This document shows, in pieces, positions 39,272-48,600 of a DNA stretch of 64,000 bases; the stretch's first letter is position 1; each line of letters begins with the position of its first letter. The stretch is from contig CALCWC010000087.1 of NCBI GenBank assembly GCA_937905985.1, positions 27,281-91,280 on the forward strand. The letters run 5' to 3'. The DNA is from an uncultured Verrucomicrobiales bacterium. Lineage in GTDB: Bacteria > Verrucomicrobiota > Verrucomicrobiia > Verrucomicrobiales > Akkermansiaceae. The position numbers were made by a program, and so were the translations under genes. The notes under the pieces are model-generated. The model made no database searches and had not been told where the DNA came from. It worked only from the letters and a program-made list of their open reading frames with translations.

Positions 39272-40423
39272 TTACTTGAGCACGCGCCCGATTTCCCTGT
39301 TGGCGGCGGCAATGATGGGGATGGAGGACACGGCAATGCAAATGAGCAGCATGGCGGCAATCAACTGGATTTCCGGCATAATCTCTTCCAACTTCAGCGA
39401 GTAGTGTCCCATTTTGAAAAACTGGCTGACGATAATCTCCTGGGATTTCATGAAGGCTACCACGGCGCCGGCGAAGGAGAGGCCGACGAGCAGGAGGTTT
39501 TCCACGAGGAAGGCACCGATGAGCATGGCGGGGTGGATGCCGAAGCTCTTCATGAGCGTGTAGATGTACTCGTTCTGGCGGTACTCCATGCCGGCGAGCG
39601 CGGTGAGCAGGATGCCCACAATGCTGACGATGCCGATGCAGAAGGCTGCGCGGCACTGCGTCTGGTTGCTGAGCACCACATCCATTTCCTTGAGCATCCT
39701 GGAGGCGGAGATAACGTGGCCCTGGGCACCCTCCAGGCGCAGCATGTTCTCAAAGTAGGTCTCGATGCGCGTGAGGGATTTGGCTCCCACCAGGTTGCGG
39801 ACGCGGGTGATGATGCGCTGCATGGAGCCGCCGCGGTTGGACGAGAGGCCCTCCGCCATCTCCGGGGGGATGAGGATGCAGCCCTCAGGCATGAGCCGCA
39901 TGAGCAGGTGGTCCGGAGGCAGGTGGCGCACCAGCAGGGTACGGCTGGTGGAATCCCCTGCCAGCCTCACATCCTTGGGGCCGGGGCGGAAGACGGGTTT
40001 GTCCATGGGGCAAAGCAGGCAGGGGCCCGCGCTGGGGGAGAGCAGCGGCACAAACTGGGAGGAGCGCTGGAAATCGTATGTGAAGATGGACACGTTGCGC
40101 TGGTCCACCATGGCGGAGCCCACGCTGCGCACCGCCAGGGAATCCACATCCAGCAGGTCGCTCAGCTCTTGCTCTGTGGGCAGGGCGGTAGCGTTTCCGC
40201 CGGGGGAGCTGAATATCATCATCTGCACCAGGTCCCCGCCCTGCGTGCGGATTTTATCGCGCAGAGCCTTGGCTGTGATGACATAGCTGCCCATGAAGCA
40301 CAGGGCGCACAGGGAAAGGAAGAACACCACCAGCACCCGCGCCAGCGGGCTGGAGATGCGCGATACCCACCGGTTCAGGGTGTCCTTAGCCAGGTACAGT
40401 GCTGTCAAAATCAATGATTTCAT
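39272..40423 (-). CDS. ABC transporter permease, FtsX/MacB-like
   Basis: A 383-residue membrane protein. One helix near the start (about 28-48, VLVVFFLSLCALCFMGSYVI), a long periplasmic domain (about 50-255) and three helices at the C-terminus (about 265-285, 310-330 and 350-372) match the FtsX/MacB core. It would pair with the ATPase and the HlyD-like adaptor next to it to drive efflux or envelope signalling, not lipid flipping by itself. The start at 40423 overlaps the ATPase gene by 38 bp; a slightly later start is possible. Confidence 0.8.
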   Translation of the reverse strand: MKSLILTALYLAKDTLNRWVSRISSPLARVLVVFFLSLCALCFMGSYVITAKALRDKIRTQGGDLVQMMIFSSPGGNATALPTEQELSDLLDVDSLAVRSVGSAMVDQRNVSIFTYDFQRSSQFVPLLSPSAGPCLLCPMDKPVFRPGPKDVRLAGDSTSRTLLVRHLPPDHLLMRLMPEGCILIPPEMAEGLSSNRGGSMQRIITRVRNLVGAKSLTRIETYFENMLRLEGAQGHVISASRMLKEMDVVLSNQTQCRAAFCIGIVSIVGILLTALAGMEYRQNEYIYTLMKSFGIHPAMLIGAFLVENLLLVGLSFAGAVVAFMKSQEIIVSQFFKMGHYSLKLEEIMPEIQLIAAMLLICIAVSSIPIIAAANREIGRVLK

Positions 40424-41018
40424 CGGCCAGGTCGAGCAGGCGGGAATCGTGCGTGCTGATGATACAGATGCGGTCCGCCGCATCCTTGAGCACGAGCTTT
40501 TTGATGGTATTGGTGTTAGTGTCGTCCAGCCCGGAGGTGGGTTCGTCCAACAGGACGGTGGGTGCGCCCTTCATGAGGGTTCTGGCGAGTGCCGCGCGTT
40601 GGGCCTGGCCGCCGGAGAGCTTGTCGGCGCGGCGCTTGCGCAGCTCGGTGAGTCCCAGGTCGTGCAGCAGTTCCTCGCAGCGGGGCTTCCACTCGCGGCC
40701 GGGCAGCATGGCCATTTCAGCGGCCAGGCGCAGGTTGCGCTCCACGCTCATGAGGGGCAGCAGGTTGATACCCTGGAACATGTACGCCACGTCCCGCCGC
40801 CGGTAGCGGCGGCCGGTGACTTTAAGGCCGGTGGGTGTGGTGATGCGCCCGGCATCGGCGTCCAGATAGCCTGCCAGGAGCTTGAGGAGGGTGGTCTTGC
40901 CGGAGCCGGAGTAGCCCTTGAGCACGGTGATGCCGGTGCGGAATTCATGCGAGAAGTCGCGGAAGACGGGAGCGTCGCGCGTGTAGGCGAAGGCCAGGTG
41001 CTCGCAAATCAGCTTCAT
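40386..41018 (-). CDS. ABC transporter ATP-binding protein, MacB/LolD-like
   Basis: A 210-residue ATPase. Walker A is GYSGSGKTTL (about 35-44), the Q-loop is YMFQGIN, the signature is LSGGQAQR, Walker B is TVLLDEPTSG and the H-loop is ISTHDSR. It energises the FtsX-like permease. Its ATG overlaps the stop of the adaptor gene by 4 nt (ATGA), and the frame continues upstream, so the start is set at MKLICEHLAF. Confidence 0.92.
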   Translation of the reverse strand: MKLICEHLAFAYTRDAPVFRDFSHEFRTGITVLKGYSGSGKTTLLKLLAGYLDADAGRITTPTGLKVTGRRYRRRDVAYMFQGINLLPLMSVERNLRLAAEMAMLPGREWKPRCEELLHDLGLTELRKRRADKLSGGQAQRAALARTLMKGAPTVLLDEPTSGLDDTNTNTIKKLVLKDAADRICIISTHDSRLLDLADEIIDFDSTVPG

Positions 41019-42070
41019 TTCTCTCCCTCGGCAGGCGTGGATACTTGGGGGCTCTTGGGGCTCAGCACAATGTTGCGCTCCGCGATGAGCACAATGTTGC
41101 AATCCGGGAACAGGCGCTCCACCAGCTGCTCCCAGTTCTCGCAGTCGGCGGCCTCCGGGCGGTTGAGCATCTGAGCCTTGCCCTCCACGCGCAGCTCCTC
41201 CCCGCACTCGAAAATCAGCTGGGCCTTGGCGTTGCTGCCCAGCATGGAATAGGCGGTGTCGAAATCCTCTTGCGGCAGGCGGAAAAAGTACACCAGCATG
41301 TCCGTGCTGCCGTTGTGCTCCACGCGGTGGTGGTCGTACTTGCCGCGGAGTTTCTTGCCGCCCGGCAGGGACACCTCCGCAGTGAACTGTTGCGGCGGCA
41401 GCTGGGTCAGCTCGCTCTGGCTGAGGTTGATGGTGATGTAGAAGGCGGAGTCGTCGCACACGGTGGCGAAAGGCTGAGAGCTCACCGCGGCGTGTTCGAA
41501 GGGCTTGGTGCGGTCCTCAGGCAGGGTGATGTTGTACTGCAGGCGGCCGGTGTAGGGCATCTTGAGCGTCAGTGCATCGTGAGAGCGGGCGAATTCCTCG
41601 CGCTTGCGCTCCGGCATGCGCTTGAGCTCTTTCTGCAAGAGCCCGATGCGCTCCTCGATGTCCGCCAGGGCCTCCTTGCTGGGCTGCTCGCCATCGGTCA
41701 CCATGTCCTTGGCGTATTTGCGCTCGTCCTCGGTGAGGGATTGGAGGTAGAAGCGCACCTTCTCACGCTGGGCTTCAAGCTTGCGGATTTCATCGCGCTT
41801 GGCGAGCTTGTCCTTGGAGATTAGCAGCTCCATCTCCTCGCGCTCCTGTTCTTCCTTCTCCTTGTTCACGCGGGCGATGACGGTGCCGCGCTCCAGGCGC
41901 CCGGAGGGGTCTGCCAGGTCTGTTACCACGCCGCGCTCCAGAGAGAGGGTGGTGGCCTGCTCCGGGACGATTTTTGCGGGGTAGGAGGCAACGGTGACGG
42001 GCTGCGCGCCCGCCGCCCCGCTAAGCACGAGCGCGACGAGGGATGCGAAGCTGGCACGAATGGTTGACAT
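41015..42070 (-). CDS. HlyD-type membrane fusion/adaptor protein
   Basis: A 351-residue periplasmic adaptor with a signal sequence (to about residue 23, GAAGAQ). A beta-domain (VASYPAKIVPEQATTLSLER) contains the lipoyl-like start, followed by a long coiled-coil hairpin (about 70-150, KEKEEQEREEMELLISKDKL and AKRDEIRKLEAQREKV). The second half has the TGRLQYNITLPEDRTK barrel and a C-terminal part. It would link the inner-membrane ABC pump to the periplasm. No outer-membrane channel gene lies nearby. It begins 7 nt after ybaB in the dnaX operon. Confidence 0.82.
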   Translation of the reverse strand: MSTIRASFASLVALVLSGAAGAQPVTVASYPAKIVPEQATTLSLERGVVTDLADPSGRLERGTVIARVNKEKEEQEREEMELLISKDKLAKRDEIRKLEAQREKVRFYLQSLTEDERKYAKDMVTDGEQPSKEALADIEERIGLLQKELKRMPERKREEFARSHDALTLKMPYTGRLQYNITLPEDRTKPFEHAAVSSQPFATVCDDSAFYITINLSQSELTQLPPQQFTAEVSLPGGKKLRGKYDHHRVEHNGSTDMLVYFFRLPQEDFDTAYSMLGSNAKAQLIFECGEELRVEGKAQMLNRPEAADCENWEQLVERLFPDCNIVLIAERNIVLSPKSPQVSTPAEGEK

Positions 42071-42077
42071 GGCTCTG

Positions 42078-42380
42078 TTACATGGGGAATCCCATTCCGC
42101 CGGTGACCTTGCGCATTTCTTTTTCGGCGAGCTCCTTGGCTCCGTTGAGCGCGCCCTGAACAGCCTTGAGCACCAGGGTCTGCAGGAACTCCGCATCTTC
42201 CGGGTCTACCACGGAGGGATCGATGGTGATATCGGTGATCATGCCGTCGCCGGTGGCGGTGGCCTTGACCTTGCCGCCGGCTTCCTCGGCGGTGAATTTC
42301 ATCTCGGAGAGGCGGGCTTGGGCATTGGCCATGTTGGCCTGCATGGCCTGGGCCTGTTTCATGAGTTTTTGGAGGTTCAT
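42078..42380 (-). CDS. ybaB: YbaB/EbfC nucleoid-associated protein
   Basis: A 100-residue DNA-binding dimer of the YbaB/EbfC family: MNLQKLMKQAQAMQANM at the start, GGKVKATATGDGMITDITID in the middle, and the helical end QGALNGAKELAEKEM. It is usually found next to dnaX, as here, where its ATG overlaps the dnaX stop by 4 nt (ATGA). It may affect nucleoid structure and gene expression. Confidence 0.95.
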   Translation of the reverse strand: MNLQKLMKQAQAMQANMANAQARLSEMKFTAEEAGGKVKATATGDGMITDITIDPSVVDPEDAEFLQTLVLKAVQGALNGAKELAEKEMRKVTGGMGFPM

Positions 42381-44233
42381 ACAGTGGGGTTTTGTTTGAT
42401 GAGGGTTGCGTGGAAGGTGTCCAGCGCTTGCTGGATGAGCGGGTCTTGGTAGAATTCGTCGTCGCTGGGGCGCAGGCTGGGCGCGGGTTCGGGAGCCGGC
42501 GCGGGGGGCGCGGGCTTTTTGGCGGTTTCCACCACCGGTTCCGCGGGCGGCGGCGCATCCGGCGGCAGCGGCGCGGGTAGGCTGTCGTCCGACACCACGT
42601 TCACCTTCACGGCATGCCCGCAGAGCGCGGGGCTGAGCTTGCGGATGAGCGCGGAGATGTCCTCGCTGAACAGCGCGTCGCGGGTGTCGATGTCCTGCGG
42701 GTGGATGGCAACGCTCACACGGCCGTCGTCATCGCTGATGAACATGGTGTTGCCGATGAGGTTGCCTTGGATGGGTGCTTGTTCGCGCACCTGTTCGAGC
42801 AGCTGCTCCCAGAGCTCCGGGGTGAGGGGGCGGTCCTCCATTGGCGCGGGTTCCTCCGCCGCGGGTGCGGGGACACCGAACATGGGAGGTGCATCGTCGA
42901 TGGGCTCCAGCGTGCGCGCGGGTGCTGCTTCAACGGGTGGAGGCTCGGGCGCGGGCTGCGGTTCCTGTTCGGGTTCCGGCTGCGGAGCAGGGGCCGGCGC
43001 GGGTGCTGCCTGCGGAGCAGGGGGCGGCGCGGGAGCGGGTGCCGCGGTGCCGGGCATGGGTACGTCCGGCAGGGAGGTGGTGGCAATGGGCCTTTCCGGC
43101 AGGGGAGCGCCGTTGAGGGCGCGGATGATATCGCTGATGTTGGCCTCCGCCAGGGAATGCACGGCTTGGATGAGCCCCATTTCCAGGTGCAGGCGCTTGT
43201 TGGTGCTCCAGCGCATGTGTTCCTCTGCGGTGGAAAGCACTTCCATGAGCCGCACAATCTTGTCGGACTGCGTTTGCGCCAGCAGCTTGGTCAGCGTGTC
43301 GCGCCACTGTTCCGGCACGGCCAGGTTGGCCTCTTCCGGCGCCACTTTCAGGATGAGCAGCTCGCGCACCGCGCCCATGATTTCGGAGAGCAGCTGCCCC
43401 ATGTCGCGCCCGGCCTCGGAGAGCTCGTGCACCAGGTGCAGCAGGCTCGGCAGCTGGCGGTCCAGAATGTACGCCAGCGCGCGCGCCACCGTCTCCCGGC
43501 TCGTCACACCGAAGATGTCGTTCACGTTCTGCTCGTCGATGCTGTTGCCGCAGAAGGATACCAGCTGGTCCAGCATGGATTGGGCGTCGCGCATGCCGCC
43601 GTCCGCCACGCGGGCGATGGCGTAGGAGGCGGGCTCCGTGAGCGTCACTCCCTCGTTGGCGGCGATGTTCACCAGGTGCTTCGCGATGATGTCCGTGGGG
43701 ATGGGGCGCAAATCAAAGCGCTGGCAGCGGGAAAGGATGGTGGGCAGGATTTTGTGCGGCTCCGTGGTGGCGAAAATGAACATCACGTGCGCCGGAGGCT
43801 CCTCCAGCGTCTTCAGCAGCGCGTTGAAGGATTCCTTCGTCAGCATGTGCACCTCGTCGATGTAGATGATGCGGTACTGCCCGCGGGTGGGCGCAAAGCG
43901 CACGTTGTCGCGCAGGTCGCGGATGTTGTCGATGCCGCGGTTGGAGGCACCGTCGATTTCCAGCACGTCCAGGCTGCGGCCTTCCGCAATCTCGCGGCAC
44001 ACGTCCTCGTTCGGGTCGAAATCCACTTTCGGCCCGCCCGTGCAGTTGAGCGCCTTGGCGAAGATGCGCGCCGTGGAGGTCTTGCCGGTGCCACGCGGCC
44101 CCACAAAGAGATAGGCGTGCGCCAGCCGCTTCTGCTCAATCGCATTGCACAGCGTGCGCACCACATGATCCTGCCCCAGTACGTCCTTGAACGTTTGGGG
44201 GCGGTATTTCCTGGCAAAGACCTGGTAGCTCAC
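42377..44233 (-). CDS. dnaX: DNA polymerase III subunits gamma/tau
   Basis: The 618-residue clamp-loader ATPase that opens and closes the sliding clamp during replication. Walker A is VGPRGTGKTS, Walker B contains YIDEVHML, and LEEPPAHVMFIFATTEPHK is the sensor region. A long Pro/Ala/Glu linker (about 400-470) joins the clamp-loader part to a C-terminal domain. The zinc module keeps only its first and last Cys (LNCTGGPKVDFDPNEDVCR); two ligands are missing. GTG at 44233 is the start (SYQVFARKYRP is the usual N-terminus). First gene of the ybaB-adaptor-ATPase-permease operon. Confidence 0.95.
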   Translation of the reverse strand: MSYQVFARKYRPQTFKDVLGQDHVVRTLCNAIEQKRLAHAYLFVGPRGTGKTSTARIFAKALNCTGGPKVDFDPNEDVCREIAEGRSLDVLEIDGASNRGIDNIRDLRDNVRFAPTRGQYRIIYIDEVHMLTKESFNALLKTLEEPPAHVMFIFATTEPHKILPTILSRCQRFDLRPIPTDIIAKHLVNIAANEGVTLTEPASYAIARVADGGMRDAQSMLDQLVSFCGNSIDEQNVNDIFGVTSRETVARALAYILDRQLPSLLHLVHELSEAGRDMGQLLSEIMGAVRELLILKVAPEEANLAVPEQWRDTLTKLLAQTQSDKIVRLMEVLSTAEEHMRWSTNKRLHLEMGLIQAVHSLAEANISDIIRALNGAPLPERPIATTSLPDVPMPGTAAPAPAPPPAPQAAPAPAPAPQPEPEQEPQPAPEPPPVEAAPARTLEPIDDAPPMFGVPAPAAEEPAPMEDRPLTPELWEQLLEQVREQAPIQGNLIGNTMFISDDDGRVSVAIHPQDIDTRDALFSEDISALIRKLSPALCGHAVKVNVVSDDSLPAPLPPDAPPPAEPVVETAKKPAPPAPAPEPAPSLRPSDDEFYQDPLIQQALDTFHATLIKQNPTV

Positions 44234-44237
44234 GCGC

Positions 44238-44266
44238 GCATTCTACCCCATTCCTCGCGCCACCGC
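44238..44266 (-). promoter_or_regulatory. promoter of the dnaX operon
   Basis: Minus strand TTGCGG (44266-44261), a 17-bp spacer and TAGAAT (44243-44238). The -10 ends only 4 nt before the GTG start at 44233, so the mRNA should begin at the start codon itself. Confidence 0.6.
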
Positions 44267-44302
44267 AAGGCAGAATTTCGTCGCGCGTGCGGTAGGGTAT
44301 GC

Positions 44303-44971
44303 CTACACGCCCTTCTTGTCGTCCCAGAGCTCGATATGCAGGCGGCGGCCCAAGAGAACCCCGTGGCGGGCGCAAATTTCCGCCACGGCGGGTTGGGCGG
44401 CCTGCAGCTCCGCGCGGGTGGCGGCGCAGGGCATCAGGATGATGCGCTCCTGCGGCAGTTGCAGGGCCTCCACGGCCTCCCAGTCCGCCTCTGAGGCAAC
44501 CACGAACTTGAACCAGGCGTGTGGCATGGCGGCGAAGGCGGCCAGCACCTCCGGGCGCATGGCGGCCTGTGCGGCGTTGCCGGAGTGCTCCAGCTTGGGC
44601 GATACGTTCCACTGGTCCACGCGCGCCGTGAGGGCGGGGCAGGGGGGCAGGGTGCCGTTGGTTTCCACCTCAATGAAGAATTGTCCTTTGGGCGGCAGCA
44701 GGGAAAGCAGGCGCACCAGGGCGGCCTGCTGCATCAGGGGTTCCCCTCCTGTGATGACCAGTGCGGGGCAGTTGTGGGAGAGGATGAGACGAGCCGTTTC
44801 CTCCTCCGTGCAGTCCACCCCCTTGGCCCAGGAGTGCTTGGTGTCGCACCACGAACAGTGCAGGTTGCAGCCCGCCAGGCGCAGGAACACGGAGGGTTCC
44901 CCCATGCGCGTGCCCTCCCCCTGGATGGAATGGAAGATTTCCGGTGCGGAATTGAGGCGTGCAATGTTCAT
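44303..44971 (-). CDS. queE: 7-carboxy-7-deazaguanine synthase-like radical SAM protein
   Basis: A 222-residue radical SAM enzyme of the queuosine pathway that would rearrange carboxytetrahydropterin to CDG. The iron-sulfur motif is CNLHCSWC (Cys-x3-Cys-x2-Cys, about 35-42), FHSIQGEGTRMGEPSVFLRL is the family N-terminus, and VITGGEPLMQ is the SAM-binding GGEP motif. The C-terminal FKFVVASEADWEAVEAL is also typical. No other queuosine genes adjoin. It is divergent from the phosphatase gene, and their promoter regions interlock. Confidence 0.88.
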   Translation of the reverse strand: MNIARLNSAPEIFHSIQGEGTRMGEPSVFLRLAGCNLHCSWCDTKHSWAKGVDCTEEETARLILSHNCPALVITGGEPLMQQAALVRLLSLLPPKGQFFIEVETNGTLPPCPALTARVDQWNVSPKLEHSGNAAQAAMRPEVLAAFAAMPHAWFKFVVASEADWEAVEALQLPQERIILMPCAATRAELQAAQPAVAEICARHGVLLGRRLHIELWDDKKGV

Positions 44972-44981
44972 CTTGGCGTGG

Positions 44982-44987
44982 TATGCT
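44982..44987 (+). promoter_or_regulatory. extended -10 promoter of the phosphatase gene
   Basis: TGGTATGCT (44979-44987) is an extended -10 box. No good -35 is seen (GTGCAA, 44959-44964). The box ends 6 nt before the GTG at 44994: predicted leaderless. Confidence 0.5.
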
Positions 44988-44993
44988 GCTTGC

Positions 44994-45539
44994 GTGAACG
45001 GTCATACCAGAAACACGGGCGGCGGTCAACCGCAAACAGCAGCGAGCTCAGTTCCCTTCCGCGTGCTCTTTGTGTGCCTGGGCAACATTTGCCGCTCCCC
45101 CGCGGCGGAGATGCTTTTCAGCGCCCTGCTGGCGCAGCGCGGCCTGCAGCACCGCTTCTGCTGCGATTCCTGCGGCGTGGCCGCCTACCATGTCGGCCAG
45201 TCCCCCGATTCCCGCATGCTCGCTGCTCTCCGCCGCGCTGGAATCCCCTACAACGGCCACCGCGCCAGGCAGTTCTCCCCGGCGGATTTCGATGCCTTCG
45301 ACCTCATCATCCCGCAGGACGAGGAAAACCGCAGCGATGTGCTCTTCCAAGCCCGCTCGGCGGCGGATGCCGCCAAGGTGGTGCCCATGAGCCGCTGGTT
45401 TCCGCCGGAATGCGGCCTTGCGGAGGTGCCCGACCCCTACTACGGCGGCGCCCACGGTTTCGACCGCGTGGTGAACCTCCTGCGTGCCTCCTGCACCGCT
45501 CTGCTGGACGATTTGCTCCTTCGCTGCCCGCGCGTGTGA
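44994..45539 (+). CDS. low-molecular-weight phosphotyrosine phosphatase
   Basis: A 181-residue LMW-PTP. The P-loop CLGNICRSP follows RVLFV (Cys-x5-Arg-Ser, around residues 27-34), and the general acid Asp is in VPDPYYGG near the C-terminus. Such enzymes dephosphorylate tyrosine kinases of capsule synthesis or arsenate-like substrates. A 20-residue N-terminal extension precedes the core; GTG at 44994 is chosen from the promoter position. A later GTG near the core remains possible. It may relate to the sugar transferase elsewhere in the window, but the two are 38 kb apart. Confidence 0.85.
   Translation: MNGHTRNTGGGQPQTAASSVPFRVLFVCLGNICRSPAAEMLFSALLAQRGLQHRFCCDSCGVAAYHVGQSPDSRMLAALRRAGIPYNGHRARQFSPADFDAFDLIIPQDEENRSDVLFQARSAADAAKVVPMSRWFPPECGLAEVPDPYYGGAHGFDRVVNLLRASCTALLDDLLLRCPRV
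45001..45029 (-). promoter_or_regulatory. promoter of queE
   Basis: Minus strand TTGACC (45029-45024), a 17-bp spacer and TATGAC (45006-45001); leader about 23 nt. It overlaps the start of the divergent phosphatase gene. Confidence 0.6.
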
Positions 45540-45566
45540 TTTATCTTCGGTCCGCACGCTTTTTTG

Positions 45567-45594
45567 TTGACATGGCAGGAGGGTTTGCTATGCT
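45567..45594 (+). promoter_or_regulatory. promoter of the IdeS-like autotransporter
   Basis: TTGACA (45567-45572), a 16-bp spacer and TATGCT (45589-45594). The leader is about 21 nt with no Shine-Dalgarno sequence before ATG 45623. Confidence 0.7.
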
Positions 45595-45622
45595 TGCTAC
45601 AAGCATTGTATAGCTTCTTGAT

Positions 45623-48600
45623 ATGAAATTACATCTCCCGAATCTTCTCCGTGCCGCCGTGCTGGCTTGCCTGGCGGCATTCCCCGTGTCCAACGCAACC
45701 ACACTTGTGGCCAACGGCGTGAACCCCAACAACATCACCAGCTCCACACGTTTCTTTGACAACGGCAAGGGCTACTACTGGCAGGCCATGGGCCAGCAGC
45801 CCTGGCGCGGCGCAGGCCAGCTCTTCAACCAGTTCGGCAACTTCTCCTTCATGGGCGAGCTCCAGCCCCGCCTGCGCGGCACCACCATGAGCCTGGAAAC
45901 CTTCGCCCCGCTGCTGGATGACGAGAACACATGCTGGTACAACGTCTCCGCCAACGTGTTCACCTACTGGGAGTCCGTCTACGGCGTGTTCGCGGATCCC
46001 ACCCGCACGCTGCCCTACGGCTACACATACGACAAACAGTACATGGACGACCTGGGCGGCACGCAGTCCCTGCGCGTGGACATGCTCTTCTACGACACCT
46101 GGACGAACTACAACGGGCAGGAGGCGGCCGGCGGCGACTTCATGATGATTGCACCGTGGTATCTGGCGGACAACCACGACTTCACGAGCTTGGGCGGCCC
46201 GTACTCCGTGCTGCGCAACGATTCCACCAGGGGCGGCTATTTCTCCCAGTGGTTCCCGAAGGACGACTTCGAGGCCTCCGTCAAGATGTACCGGGAGATG
46301 GACGGGAATCTGCCGGACCTGACGGCGGCCGCCAATGCCTTGATTGATGCGTTCGGCGCGGTGGACAACGGCGACGGCACCTACTCCCACACCGCGGAGG
46401 GCCAGATTGCCTTCATCGGCATTGTCTCCCCGGACGGCGCGGGCCACGCCATGACCTCCTACGGCTTCGAGACAAACCCGGACGGCACGCTCAAATCCAT
46501 CCTCTTCGCGAACTCCGACGACTTGGAGTACCGCACGTTCACCCTGTACACCGGGATGAAGGACGGCAAGATCTACCTGTACGAGGACGAGGGCCACACC
46601 ACGCTGTGGACATACGGGCAGGACGAGCGCGGCGTGGACTACATCTGGTCCATGGACGAGGTGGAGTTCATCCCCACCCCCAAGGCTCTCAAGGATGTGG
46701 CGGAGCAGTACAACCACGGCCAGCTGACCTGGAGCGGCACCGCCGACTCCTGGAAGAGCGGCGCCGCCAAGGACCCGGACGTGGCGCTGCCCACGGCGGA
46801 CGGCGGTTGGGTGATTCCCGTGGGTACCACCACCTATGCCGCGTCCTTCACGCAGGACCGCAGCGTGCGCTTCGATGACTTGGCGGCCGGCTCCGCGTTC
46901 GGCGGCAGCGTGAACCTGGCAGAGAACATCAACGTGCCGGCCATGACCATTGCCAACACCGTGCAGGACTATGTGTTCGACGGCGGGTACGACCACAGCC
47001 TGAGGGCAGAGGAACTGGTGAAGGAGGGCACGGGAAGCGCCGTGTTCACCAACATCTCCCTGTTCAGCCCGCAGCTGAAGGTCAAGGCGGGCGAGCTCAT
47101 CCTGGGCGCAGATGCCATGCTGGGCGGTGATTCCTCCGTGACCGTGGAGGGCGGCACGCTCGCCTTCGACGGCGGCACCGCAGAAATCTCCGGCAGCATC
47201 ACCGCCACCGCAGGTGAAGTGGCCGTGCGCCAATATGCAACGGTGCATGCCTCCGCCCTCACCATCGGCGAGAACGCCGCCATCACCTTCAACGTCACCC
47301 CGACGCAGCTGTCTTCCACCTTGGTGAACGCCAGCGGCACCGTGACCATCGACGGCCTGGTGAAAGTGAACTTCGAGGACTGGGCCTCCAAGACCATCGT
47401 CATCGGCCAGGCCTACCGGCTCGTGTCGGCGGGTACGCTGAGCGTGGCAAACCCGGAGGGCCTGCTGGTGTCCAGCTCCAGCATCCCGGACATTGACGGG
47501 TACGATGCCGTGCTTGCCGTGGAGGGCAATGCGCTGAACCTCATCTTCACCCGCGGCAACGCCGTGTACTGGGCCGGCGGCGCCTCCGGCACCTGGAACA
47601 AGGCGGAGGATAACGTCGTCTGGGCGGAAGAACGCGGCGGCGCGCCCTCCACCTATTACGATAGCAACTACTACGCCGCCCACTTCGAGGGCTCCACGTC
47701 CGTCACTACCATCACTGTGGGAGAGGAGATCCACCTCACGGAGTGGAACGTCTCCGGCGGAGAGTACCACTTCACCGGCGCGGACCAGGTTTCCCCCTCC
47801 AAGCGCATTGTGGTGGAGAACGGCGGTACCATGGTGGTGGACAAGGCCCCGCAGCTTGCCAGCGCCCCGCTTATCGTGGGCGAGGGCAGCTCCTTCACCA
47901 TGACGGATGATGACACCTTCACCGTCTGGACGCTGGAGAACACCGGCACGGTGGACATTGCCCGGGGCAGCCTGGCGCTGCGCTCCGCCACCACCCAGGG
48001 CGGCGATGTGAACGTGGCCAAGGACCTCACGCTCTCCGCGGCGTCCGACAACATCTTCGACGAACTCCACGTGGGCGGCGCGGTGACCTACTCCGGCGAC
48101 GCGGGAATGCTGCGCGTGGGGGCGGGCTCCACCATCAACACGGTGAGCGGCGGCATCCTGATGATGCGTGATGCCGGGGGCACCGTGGAACTCACCACGG
48201 AAGGCACCAACACGCTGGCGAGCATCATCGGCCCCGGCGCGCTGGACGTGGCGGGCTCCCTGCACCTCACCGGCAACACCACCTACGATTCCACCCTGAC
48301 CGTGCACGACACGCTCCGCCTGGATACCGCCACCACCATCACCAACCTCTCGGCTGGATACATCCAGCCGGAGGAGGGCGCCATCCTCACTGTCACAGGT
48401 GCACTGGATGCCCCCCGTCTGGCCGTTTCCTCCATTACCACCTTTGATGCCCCCCAGTACTACGCAGGCAGCCTGACAAGCGGCGCCATGGAGTTCAGCC
48501 TGACGGACGGCGCTCTGGAGAGCGTGAAGGCATTCGGCTTCCTGAGCGGTGATACCGTCAGCCTGCTGCGCAACATCGGCGGGACTCCCAGCTGGGTCTC

